DNA from: Siderastrea radians
Taxonomy: Eukaryota > Cnidaria > Anthozoa > Scleractinia > Rhizangiidae
Reading direction: 5' to 3'
Length of the DNA: 64,000 nucleotides
Assembly: GCA_964017195.1 (NCBI GenBank)
Contig: OZ024900.1
Span: 30,520,641-30,584,640 of the forward strand
Shown here: piece after piece, positions 43,832-54,393 of the stretch
How positions within the stretch are numbered: position 1 is the first letter of the stretch
How the letters are laid out: each line of letters starts with the position of its first letter
Position numbers and translations under genes: made by a program
Notes under the pieces: generated by a model
The model's database searches: none
What the model saw: only the letters and a program-made list of their open reading frames with translations
Told to the model about the DNA's origin: nothing

Positions 43832-44453
43832 TTTCCACGTGGGGGTGTTAAACGTAAAATAAAACAGTTTGTATTAATGAATGAATGAAAAGAAACTTTT
43901 CAACCAGGCGTTACTTCCGTATTGCAGTAAGACTTGGAACTAGCAATATTTTTTCTAAGGGAGGAGTGGGACCTTACATGTCCCGATTCACCAATCTCTT
44001 CAGTGTTTAGTATTACTTTGTGGCTTATCTTTTATAAGTAAAAGAAGGCCTTCAAAAATGCATTGAACCAGTTTTGCACAAGAACATTAAAAAACTTGAT
44101 GGACGAACTGAAAGATTATTTGTTCCTTCTGGGAGGGGACGGTACACAAAGGTCAACAAACTTCACCGTTTTCAACCTCTGAATTCGACGAATATGGTTT
44201 TATTTTTTCTCCCTTGCTCTTTAAACTTGGAAAAGTGATTTCAAAAAGGTACTGCTTTCTCAAGTAAAAGGAATTTCTCACCATGCATTCGCTATAAATT
44301 TTATATCTAGGTCACGTGATCTTAAATGACCAATCATAAAGCTCGCAAATTCTCCCTCGTGACTTAGCTCAGCTGGTAACTTTTTCCCGAATTATTTTCA
44401 CGGCTATTCACGGAACCATTAATTTTTCTGGCGCTGAATTATATTCATTCAAC
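43832..44453. promoter_or_regulatory. Shared promoter region of the S9 hydrolase and DAP1 genes
   Basis: The two start codons face away from each other across 622 bp. GTCACGTGAT at 44311-44320 contains the E-box CACGTG and matches the CLEAR motif (GTCACGTGAC) at nine of ten positions. A CCAAT box (44330-44334) lies about 20 bp further on. Both are around 120-140 bp before the DAP1 start. A bidirectional promoter is inferred from spacing; no transcription data are available. Confidence 0.5.
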
Positions 44454-47032
44454 ATGTCTTCACCTCCAAAAGAGAAAGACAAAGAACTGAAAGCTGGCCA
44501 TCCTCCGGCAGGTAATTTTTAAGCGAAAGTTTTCCGGGTATCGTGTTGCAAGGTCGTGTTTTACGCACGAATTCAATTACACGAGGTCTCCTAATTTTAA
44601 TTTTATTTTGTTTTTGTCTCGTAGTAAAAGCAGGAGGAATGAGGGTAGCTTCAAAACATCATCATCCGCAACATCCAGCTCCTACGCCAGAAGAAAAAGC
44701 TGAAGAAGAAGAATTTGCAGAGCCTAAAGAAAAGTAAGTTTGGGGAAAGCTGAATGGGTCGCGCGCTCTCGAGTTTAGGTTGCTACGTGTACATGGACAC
44801 CTTTTCAAAATTGTACATTTTAAGCTTTGATAAAACGAAACCTCTAAGTGTACAATTATCACCTGCCATGTAAAATATGTCGACTAATTTTTCAAATTGT
44901 TTTTCGTGACGACTTTCAAGGGTCACCTAGAGTGCCCACACTCCTCGAAACGCTCAAAACTCCGAAGTGCTAATTTACGCGCGTGACAGCCACGTGCGAA
45001 GGTAGCGTGACAGTCGTCACCATAGAAATTATTAGATTGTGTGACTATTTACTAGTTCAAGTGACATATGGACTTGGTGATTAGTTGCTTAGTTTTCATG
45101 ATTGACATTGGTTTTCAATTGGTATTCTGAAGCCAATGCAAATGGTGGGGTGGGACAGCTGGGGTTGGGAATAGATAGGAAAAGGGAGTGGGGACGACCA
45201 CGAAAGGAAGGGGAAGGAACTAGAAAGTATTAAAATGGCATTTGTAAGGTGACAGGAAGTAGAAAAATAGGTAAACAATTTGCCTTATTGCAAAATACTT
45301 TTCCCTGGCGAAAGCATAAATTTAGGAGCTGTCATGAACGAGGTCAAATTTATGGTGTGAGTTTTAGAGCATAGAGTAAATGCTTCACTGAAGCCTTAAG
45401 CTTTGTGTATGCCCTTATGCTCCACCTTTTTAGGGAGAGAGACAGTGAAAGTAGTGCTTCTCCTGCTTTTTAGGGGTTATAATTGGGATTGTGGAAGCAG
45501 TAATTATGGTTTTGAGTCCAAAATGTCCCAAGTTGTTGAGATACTGCACATTTTAGGACCTTAATAAGGTACAAGTTTATGCTGCTCTCTAAACACTTTA
45601 AAGAGCCAGTGTCACCCAAAGTGCTTTGCGTGCCGAGGTACATTTTTCATATATGAAAAATACGCCATTGTCTTGATTGTCGTGAAGTCTGATTTGTATC
45701 TTCTTCCATCGCTGCCGTTAGCGATCTGAAAGCACTAGTGTGAATTTTGACTTCACATATTTAAGTGTCGCCATATCGATTTCGTCGTATATTTCCGAAT
45801 TCTGAAGTGTTTTCGCGGTGGAGAAGGAGATCTTTAAATTGGATGCCTCGTAGGGTTCAGGAAAGTTGAGGCGAAGGCCGAGTCTTACGGGCTCTGGCAA
45901 AGTTGTACGGCTGAAGGAGTCCGTGTATCAGTAGCGGAGGGAAAGAAAAACATCTACGGGTTTCAGCAATAGTACTGACACTGTGTTTGCCGAAATAGTG
46001 CTACATTCGTTGCCGAATGAAAACAGAAGGAACGTTGATTTACCACAAAATAACAGTAGCTACGGGCTTGCTCCAAAATAATGCTTATGGTAATGAGCGT
46101 GTGTTGTGTTGCTTAATTATTCCTTGTGCTCACTGTCTGTTTATGTTTTATTTTTACAAAAAGTGTAAGTGGCTATTCTGGTTTTGCGTCCATCGACATC
46201 GGTCGATGCGATCGATCGCGCAATCAATCGATCGGACTGTAATAGATCCATGTATCCGCATTGAATGCAAAGTCAGATCTTGAGTAGTTTTCTCCAGTGA
46301 CATCTAGCGATGAAGACATCAATATTCTCATTCTTGCTACTTGTTTTTGTCTTATCATTTTTATATCGAGTGTAAGTGGCTACTCTGGTTTTACGTCCAT
46401 CGAGATTGATCGATCGATCAATTGATCGGTTGTTATAAAAGCTCAATACGCGTTGACTACAAAGTCAGATCTAGAGTTTTTTTCTCCGGTAACATCTAGC
46501 GATGAAGATATTACTATTTTCATAGGCTACTACTGTAAATATCAGCTTGCTGAAAGGCCAGTGCAGCAGGGTATAATTTGCGAAACGTCCGGCAAACGCC
46601 CCAGCCAAACTTCAAAACAAAAACACAACCGCGCAAAGCACCTTGGGTGACACTGGCTCTTTAACAGGAAGAACATATTGGTTGATGTTTTGTTTTGGTT
46701 CTGCTTAGAGGTACAGGAAAGTATTTAGGCAATGCCCACAAAAGCAAAAACTTGTTTGAAACTTTCCATTTGGGATCCTTGTCATTTTCAAATGGGACAT
46801 GTCCCCCCTTCCCCTTCCCCACCCGTCTGTTCTTATCTTTGTGTCTTTTCCTTTCAGGGCTTCAGATCAGAGAGTTGTTGTATCAGGAGTGGTCACCAAG
46901 GGTAATGCTGACTTCAAGGCAGAAGCTGTTAAAGTGGCTCACGAGAAGCCATTGCCGCAGCATGATAAACGTCCCCCAGGTGGAGGAGGAAAGGCACAAG
47001 GAGTGGTCATTCAACAACCAAGAAAACAATAG
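44454..47032 (+). CDS. DAP: Death-associated protein 1 (DAP1), autophagy regulator
   Basis: Exons 44454-44511, 44625-44733 and 46858-47032 join with phases 1 and 2 to give 113 residues (vertebrate DAP1 has about 102). The N-terminus MSSPPKEKDKELKAGHPPA followed by VKAGGMR is the conserved family signature. The middle is acidic and disordered (EEKAEEEEF). The end has the conserved block VVVSGVVTKG, then DF, VAHEKP, and the terminal QQPRK. In mammals DAP1 is a small proline-rich cytosolic mTOR substrate that restrains autophagy; the site residues were not checked here. Intron 2 (2.1 kb) contains a TTAA-flanked transposon. A candidate AATAAA at 47948 would give a 3' UTR of about 0.9 kb. Confidence 0.93.
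45602..46660. mobile_element. 1.06 kb TTAA-flanked element inside DAP1 intron 2
   Basis: The left end AGAGCCAGTGTCACCCAAAG and the right end, its inverted form (caccttgggtgacactggct), are flanked by TTAA on each side (45598-45601 and 46661-46664). The interior holds a ~200 bp direct duplication: tgtaagtggc starts at 46164 and 46371, and catctagcgatgaag occurs at 46301 and 46493. Each unit contains a GATCGATC-rich palindromic stretch. No transposase is present. piggyBac or Kolobok mobilisation is suggested by the TTAA target. Confidence 0.85.
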
Positions 47033-48166
47033 AGATTTTAAAATTAATTGTCTTACAAAGACACAGTGCGAAGTGGTTCTCACTGAACTGATTCACGTGC
47101 ATGGAAGCCAAATGAAGATTTTTCTGTAGTCTGTTCTTAGTTTGTTGTTTGTGTTGTTACAACTAATTCTTTGCGTCTTTGGGTGTACAGCTAAACTGGT
47201 GCCTGATTTTACTGTCATGTTTAAATCAAGCCATATTCTTCATCCCCAAAATCAGATTCTTAGTCTGAGAAAATGAGATGGAGTGCAAAACAGTCATCTG
47301 CCACTTTATGGTGTCCTAAGCACGAATCTGCATTTTTCAATGATTTCAATAGCAGAAATACTAAAATTGTACTATAACAAGAAGGTTAGATCCATCATCT
47401 TTGAATGTCATAAGTGTCACTTTTTGCTAAACAGCAAATTTTAATTGGGCTGTAACTGTTACATAATATAATGAATTGTTGAAGAAGAATGATAGCACTT
47501 CTGTCATTCAAAGCACTAAAAAGCAACACAAGTTTATGCTCAGGACAACAAAACTTGATACTTTTTTGTATTTCTGGTCCAAATTAGGTCAAACTTGAAA
47601 CCTTGGTGTAATCAGTATTGCATGTAAGAGGGTCCTTCATTTGGCGTCACTGTTACCTGTTTGGTAAGCATGTCCTGTTTGACGTGTGTGGCACGAAGGC
47701 AAAGGAAGCAGAATTCTACACCAAAAACTCATCCACAATGAGAAACAATATTTTGTTGAAACTTTTGACTCTTACAGCATGATTCGACTAAATTTTACTG
47801 CTTTATTTTCCTTAATTTGTACTCATTACTCCTGTCAGAAATTTCCAGGTTGAATTATTTCATACGTAAATCCTAATATTATTGTGTTATCCCAAGCAAC
47901 TGCTCTCAGAGAGGATGTTGAGTTGTAAAGATGTTGAGAACTCAAACAATAAAATAAAAGCTATGTTATTTCCTTGTGAATCTTTGTTTCAAATTTTTTT
48001 AAATACCGGGTATAAAAATTCTGTAATACGACAACCACCAAAAAGTTTGTGGCAACTTTCAAATGGGACTAATGCAGGCATATTAACCATCAAGAACCTC
48101 CATTTGTCAATTTTCAGTGGTAGCCATCTTCAGTAATAACCAAGTTCACTGAAAATACCTGACAGC
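47033..48166 (+). other. DAP1 3' region
   Basis: Probably the DAP1 3' UTR up to about 47970, followed by AT-rich sequence. No further coding segment was seen. Confidence 0.45.
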
Positions 48167-48169
48167 TAA

Positions 48170-48941
48170 GGGGCTGGTCGTTTCTTACCTGTGAGGGGGG
48201 GGGGGGGGCAGCCATTTTGAGAAAGCTTGGAAAATTTTCAAACTAACCCCCACTCCATCCTAGTTTTTAGATATGACCCCCCATAAAGTTTAAATATTGT
48301 GAAAGTGACCCCCCAACCGATTGCTGTGGAAACTACAAATATTCTAGCTACAAATCATGCCAAGTTCACCACATACTTTATCTACAGTTGCATTTGTAAA
48401 TATCGGTGTTTACTGTTTACAGCTGTTTAATGCATTCAAAACTTACTTTTCAATTCATGCTCGTTAACTGCTACCATGAATGTTCTGCTTGATACGATCG
48501 GAAGCAAATACTACTGTCACTACTGATTGTTTATGTGCATGCTAAACTTTAAAGATAATTTCCAAATGGTGTTTATTGCTATTTTAGCAACCTGAGCAAC
48601 AGCGCTACTCTAACAAAAATAACAGTTAATCATCAACAAGCATACTCTTTATAATTTCTTACTGTTGTAAAGTAGTATTTCAACGGTATATTAGAAAATC
48701 ATCAATGGGAGTAGATTCAAGAGGTGTAGAGAGAGGAAAGTGCACCAAGTGCGACTGTGAGGAGTACGAGGCAAAAGACAGGCAGAACGACTGCGGCTAC
48801 TGTGGTAGTTTAATGACCCCCCAAGTAATGCTCCCTTTATATCTGAAAATGACCCCCCAAAAACAATCAAGATTTTGAAAATGACCCCCCAGCAAAATGG
48901 CCGCCCCCCCCCCCCCCCACAGGTAATAAACGACCAGCCCC
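48170..48941. mobile_element. Harbinger-like element with G-tract inverted repeats
   Basis: The ends GGGGCTGGTCGTTTCTTACC and the inverted ggtaataaacgaccagcccc are flanked by TAA on both sides (48167-48169 and 48942-48944). Just inside lie a G run (48196-48208) and a matching C run (48904-48918), then gccattttg and caaaatggc. Repeated gaccccccaa motifs occur in the interior. It has no transposase and is non-autonomous. Confidence 0.82.
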
Positions 48942-49162
48942 TAACAGGTAAACCTTCATCCTTGGCCATTCTTTTACAGTGCAACTAAGAAAACCATTAA
49001 CACCAGAATTAATTCTACAGTGTTTATAGTGTTGGGAAAGAAAAGCAGATAAAGTATGTATATAAGATGAGTAAACAGCAAGCCATAACAGTAATTATTT
49101 TGTGGTTTGTGTTATTTTTCTTGTGGTTTATCTTGTGTCTCATTGTTCACGGCACAATGTGC

Positions 49163-49341
49163 AGTTCCAGAAAATATCCATATGCCCCCTTGGAAGGGTT
49201 TTTGTTTTGCACCTCCTCCCACAAGAAATTCCAGTTTGTAGCTTCATACTTTGCTTATAAAATTGTGGCTTTTAAAACCCCCTTCCCTGTAGGAATTTCT
49301 GATGACCTTCCATGGGGTGGGTATGGATTTTTTTCTGGAAC
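49163..49341. mobile_element. MITE family 'CCAGAAAAT', copy 3
   Basis: The best-preserved copy: the left end gttccagaaaatatccatat and the right end gggtatggatttttttctggaac are inverted. The interior ccacaagaaattccagtttg corresponds to the interiors of the other two copies. Confidence 0.8.
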
Positions 49342-49544
49342 TACACAGTGAACATCCCACACACAATGAAATTCTTAGTACAAATTCACACAATGAAATT
49401 CTTAGTATTCATGGTTTTCTTAGTCATGCTGGTACATGCAAAACTGTATTCTGGCCTCATCTCTAAACCTCTTCTCTCACCTGTTTAAACTAGTTGAAGA
49501 AAAAAGTACCCACAAAACTGTTTGAATAACAAGACATGTTAATC

Positions 49545-49604
49545 CCATGGTGGGGAGGACTTGAACCCTTTCAAGTCTGGCATCCTAACCATTCAGCCAT
49601 GCTA
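49545..49604 (-). repeat. tRNA-like sequence (SINE head or tRNA pseudogene)
   Basis: The minus strand reads tggctgaatggttagg (A-box-like), then ggttcaagtcc (B-box), about 38 bases apart, followed by ccccacca. The arms do not close into a full cloverleaf by eye, so this is more likely a tRNA pseudogene or SINE head than a working tRNA. Confidence 0.5.
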
Positions 49605-50389
49605 AAACTGAAACAGGTTATGATTATAATAATTACATCATGCAACTTTTTTTAACACTCAAAATAACTTAATTTTATTTCAAACAATTAATGCAGTTAC
49701 TTTATTTTACATGGTTGACATTTCTCTTTAGCTGAGATCTGGCTTGCACAAACCAGCTAAAACACATAAAAGACTGTGCAGTTCGACTTGTCACAATAAA
49801 ATATTTAAAGGAAAATAGCAAAATCTACTGAAAATAAAGTTCAAAATCAACTTTCATTCTGCACATCTTGGAATACACCTCATATCGTATAACATCAAAA
49901 ATAAAATTTTGTTGGGAAATTCCTTTTCAATTTTTTTCTACAAAATGGTTATATTACATATTTTTTTAGAATAAAAGCGACTGTACTCTATAACAGTGAA
50001 ACCGCATTTTACAACCTTCTGAGTTTGTTGCAGCTACTTTTTTGGCCCATGCAAGAACTCGTGCAGTCATACACCCCACCAGTTCTTAATTAATACCACC
50101 ACATGTTAAAAGTTCATTGCACTGGTGGTTGTAATTAACAAGGTTCAACTGCATTGGCAAAAATTAATGATTTATGTATACTCAAACTTAAAAATAAAAA
50201 TTCAAATCACTTTTATATTTTTTATAGTTAGCTTCTCTTGTTAGCAGTACTTTGATAATTATGTGATGTACATAAGGAAATGACCAGTCCAAGAAATGTA
50301 GGCTGCAGTGTAGGTGCTTTGTAGATAACAAAACAACCACCACTCCTAGTCAAGTTTCTGTAAGTTTCTTGTGTTTCGAGACCCCGTCA
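49605..50389. other. 3' flank of the 107-residue protein gene
   Basis: AT-rich, with no coding signal. A minus-strand AATAAA (TTTATT at 49674-49679) is a possible distal poly(A) signal for the gene that stops at 50390. Confidence 0.3.
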
Positions 50390-52452
50390 CTACCACTGCA
50401 TCAAGTAATCTGTGGACTGAAATTATAACCAACATTAAGCTGAAGTCTTAAACGAATATTAAAACAATTAAATTTTTGCTGCTGTTCATAGTAATTCAAA
50501 AACATTCTCATGACCTGACGTAAACGAACTAAGCATTTCCAGTTCGCTTGCATTGACAGTTAAGTAAATCATCAGGGGCCATTAGAGGAAATTTTGCAGC
50601 GTGGAAGTTTGAACTATGGGGGGCAGGGGGCGGGGAGTTTCGAGCAGCCCAGTTGGAACATCCATGGGACTTATTTGTTTATCACTAAGCACAATGTTCC
50701 TTTGTATCACTGACTGACATGTCAGACATAATAATTCAAAAATAAATAGTATGCTTACTGTCCATCTTTTTCGTGTTCTTGCTCTGGTTTCCTTGGTGAG
50801 AGCATCCAAGTAAGGGTCAGTGATGACAACTTCTTTGCTTCTTGAACCAGAGCTATGACTACCACGGACAGCAAAATTACCACTTTGAGCTGAATGGCCA
50901 GTAGATGAACTATGTACACTCCTCAAGCCCGAACTGGAATTCCTTTTGTCTTGACTACTGCCAGCTTTCTGCAACTAAGAAAATGAAGCTGAGTCATTTT
51001 GGTCAAGAAGCTATAGTTCACAATAATGTATCTTCTCTATCCTAGTGTATAAATAGGTACCAGCAAAACAGGGATTTAACCAAAGAAAATACTGGCAGTG
51101 GGGATTACTCTGTGGTGGACTCGCATCCGGTAGTCTTGGCCCACCCAACAACGGGATTGCATATCCAAACTTCAGCCGCACATGTGCAGAGGCTCTTAAG
51201 CCCAAAAAATTGGGCTCCAGGATTTCAAAACGGAAGACTTAAGACTCTAGGGCTCCATTGCTTCAATACAGGACTCCACTTAGCCAGAATCATCATTTTT
51301 GTTTGGGCTCCAGGGTTCTAAAGACTCCCCTTTGGGATCCTGATTGAACAGGATTTGGGTGTGTGTGTAAGATCATCAGGGGACACTTTTTGCTGTAACT
51401 TGCAGTGCAATCACGGAGATGGGGTGTTACACATGCAGTTTCATCGGCAACTTGTCTCGCACTGGTATTACGCTGCAAGTTGTAGGAAAAATTGACTCGT
51501 GTAACAGCACCTTAAGGCCCCTTCCCAAGCTGACATCTGATCTCATTCGTATTATTGTATGTAAGACACTATGAGAGATAAAAAGTAAAAGGATAAAGTC
51601 GCACTCGGGCCAAGGAGGCCCACACGGCCAGAGCTTATCCCAGTTTCCGTAGCATGAAGCAACTGAGAGTATTGCTACTCCCCCTTGGACAGGATGCCAG
51701 TCCATCGCAGGGTTACCCCTCTGCAGTATGTCGCCGGTACCCATTTATACGCCTGGATGGAGAGAGACAATGTGGGGCAAAGTAACTTGTCTAAGGAAAC
51801 AACATGATGGCAGGGACTGGACGTCGAACCACCGACCTTCTGATCTGAAGTCCAACACACTAACCACTACACCACCATTCCCCTACCACTATGAGAGATA
51901 GCATGGTGAAAGTACAGGACAAAAAGTAAGACTGAAACTGAGATCAACCTTATTGTTATGTGATATAATTTATAGAATGAACAGACAGCAACACATGATC
52001 CACAGAGAGTCAGATCCCATATGTCTACTGAGAGAAATGCATCGATGAACACGTTTTGGCACATCAACGACTTATAAAACAAAGGAATCCAAATAATTCA
52101 CCGATTCGATTAGGCTCACTTTACACGGAGACATAAACATGCTTAGAAACAAAAATGGCTCCGTTTGAAATTGTAATATCACTTCTTTCAGTTACTGCTT
52201 TTAAGCAAAATTGATTTAAAAATCAATTTTGCATCCTTCGATCTATAGACTTTGAAGATTTTACAAAAGTTTTAAGCTTAAGTGAGCTTAAGCTATAATG
52301 ACAACACCAAAAGAAGACAAAGAACGTGGAACATGTAGAACACTGTATGACGACCACATATGCCCACTTACCAGCCACGATAAATCAGCTGTAGCAGTTC
52401 GCTTATCAGCTACAAGCTGCTTTCGTAAACCTTCCTGGTGTAGCTGAGACAT
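50390..52452 (-). CDS. Small protein of unknown function, 107 residues, three exons
   Basis: The exons on the minus strand are 52452-52372, 50974-50759 and 50416-50390, all in phase 0 with GT-AG borders (gtaagt and gtaagc donors). The product starts MSQLHQEGLRKQLVADKRTA. It continues into a Ser-rich, low-complexity middle (about residues 30-65) and a basic helical stretch DPYLDALTKETRARTRKRW, and ends with STDYLMQW. There is no signal peptide or membrane segment. The last exon has only eight codons, so the end is the least certain part. I do not recognise the family. A SINE lies in intron 1. Confidence rests on the in-frame exons and strong splice sites. Confidence 0.6.
51600..51888 (-). mobile_element. 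tRNA-derived SINE
   Basis: On the minus strand the head (about 51888-51820) has an A-box-like tagtggttagtg and a B-box-like ggttcgacgtc, as in RNA polymerase III promoters of tRNA origin. The body runs down to about 51600 and includes gcgtataaatgggtaccggc and the cgatggactggcatcc end. A decayed relative is at 39540-39775. It is in intron 1 of the 107-residue protein gene, in the same orientation. Confidence 0.75.
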
Positions 52453-54393
52453 TGTGCAAATGCAAAAGCCTACAATGGAGTTTACTTCGAAGGCCACAAC
52501 AACGTTTTTCAAAGTATCAACGATTGCCCAATTAGCGTCTCCACGTGACGTCATGGTGTGACGGCATGCAAGGAATGCGCGGGAAGATCGCGGGGTTTTC
52601 AGTTTTGTCACGCAATCTTTGGCAATCTGTTGCTGTCTATGCACATGACGAGGCAAAGATAGCCTGTGCATGTGAACAACCCAGTCAGGGGAACAAGTAT
52701 GCAAGAAGAATCCCGAAGGGGTCCGAAGAAGCTCCGATTTATATTGTCCAATCAGAAAGAACCACGAACTCTCGCAGAAAAATGAAACGGAATGTATTGA
52801 AGTTTTAAACATGGCGTCCTTAGCAGGGAGGAATCTGCAGGCCATAAACTTACTTCCAGACATGCTTTGGCAGTATCAGCGAGAAGTTTGGTTGTTGGAA
52901 GCTCTGAAATTTATGCGTTATTGTTGAAAATGGTTAAAGATAGTCTGTTGAAGCTTTATTGGTCACATATTCAGATTGTTCTTCATTAATCTCGCCGGGG
53001 CGCAACACTGAATTGCAAAATTATTTTGTTTTTTCGGCTTTCCAAGGCTGAAATATAGTGTTGTTCAAAGCACGTTAAAAGATCCGATAGAAAAGAAGGT
53101 TACCTGATCTTAGGTAAGGCAGTTAAGTTCGGGTTATACGCGGTTCACTCGTGGTTTTGACATGATTCAAGACAGCTTTCCATGAAGGCGCAAGAAAATA
53201 AATAATTAAAAGTGCTTCGACTGTATTTACACCTCGCTGATTACTGTGGTGAAGCGAGTATTCTTCGCAAAAGAGAAGAGAGTATCCTGCACTAGTTAAA
53301 TATTTTCCCCGTCCTTATTCACATTCATGCATAACCTGAAGAAACATTTGACTTAAGGAGAGGGAACCAGCTGATTGCATGAAAGTCTTCTTGCACTTGC
53401 CGGCCGGAGAACAAAGCAATTCTCCATTTTCAAAGCTTTAAAAACCTTACAAACTCTGTGTTATTCTCAATGTCCACTGTTCTGATCCAGGTTGATTTTT
53501 TACTAGAAAAAAACTGCTGAAATAACGCGCTTTTCTTGCAAAAAACAAGAGCTAAACTTGCTTTTTCCTCAGCGGTCTGCATGTTGTATTGATTCTTCTC
53601 GTCAATAATTCTCAACTGTTTGTTACCTGTGCTAGGCGACCCGTCACAAACAATTCTTAAAATAGATGTCACCCAAATTTAATAGCGAGCACGTAGTTTG
53701 TCCTGATAAATATTTTCAAACGGTCTGCTTTTTCTTCCAAGTTGAGGGTTAGCCGCTTTTCGAAGCAACAGAATAAACTGGTCCTCACGTTAAATAGTTT
53801 TAAAAATGGAGCCCTTCTTGGTTTTTTCACTCCAGGTGATCGAGACCTCTGGGATTCATATCTGAGTAGCCCACTGGCCAAATGCCGAAAATAGTGGACT
53901 AAGTCTTTTCTCGGAGAAAAGATTTCGCCATCAAACGTCACTTGTTCCCTCGACTGAACTCGAACAAGCACAAAGATGATCGAGCGAGTAGCGAAACGCG
54001 CGTGGGTGAAATCTAAAGCGTTTCAGAGCGGAAACCGTCAATACCTTTGGTGATACTTTATAGTACTTGTGAATTCTCTTCATTGTTTCTCTAGTTTGTC
54101 GGTGTTGTATCTATACTTACTTCTCTTCCTTTCTCTATTTTGTCGGTGTAGTACCTACACTTGTAGTCACGTTAGAGGGGGATGTATTTTTGCCATTGAA
54201 TTAGAAGGGAACAGTTCTTTATTCAAATCACTATGAATTATGTCACCCCGGGTCAAAACCCAGCCTCATAAATATTCAGAGATTGACGGAGTCAAGGTCG
54301 CGCTGTTCTCGCTATTATAAACTTTGATCAAGATCTACCAATTCTCTTGTTTGCTGCAGGAAAAATTGCTATTTTTTGCTAACCACAGTAAAT
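52453..54393. other. Divergent intergenic region
   Basis: This separates the minus-strand 107-residue gene and the plus-strand BTB-TLDc gene. Minus-strand frames at 53669-53971 (MLVRVQSREQ...) and 53430-53672 are open, but neither has an ATG plus splice context that I could join to a gene; they may be part of a repeat. A repeated phrase (tttctctagtttgtcggtgttgta and tttctctattttgtcggtgtag) lies near 54085-54150. Confidence 0.35.

Noticed and set aside
49545..49604. Functional tRNA gene
   Set aside because: A- and B-box-like sequences are present, but the cloverleaf does not close by eye; kept only as a tRNA-like repeat.
53430..53971. Minus-strand frames upstream of the BTB-TLDc gene
   Set aside because: Two adjacent open frames without matching splice sites or recognised domain; not enough to call a gene.
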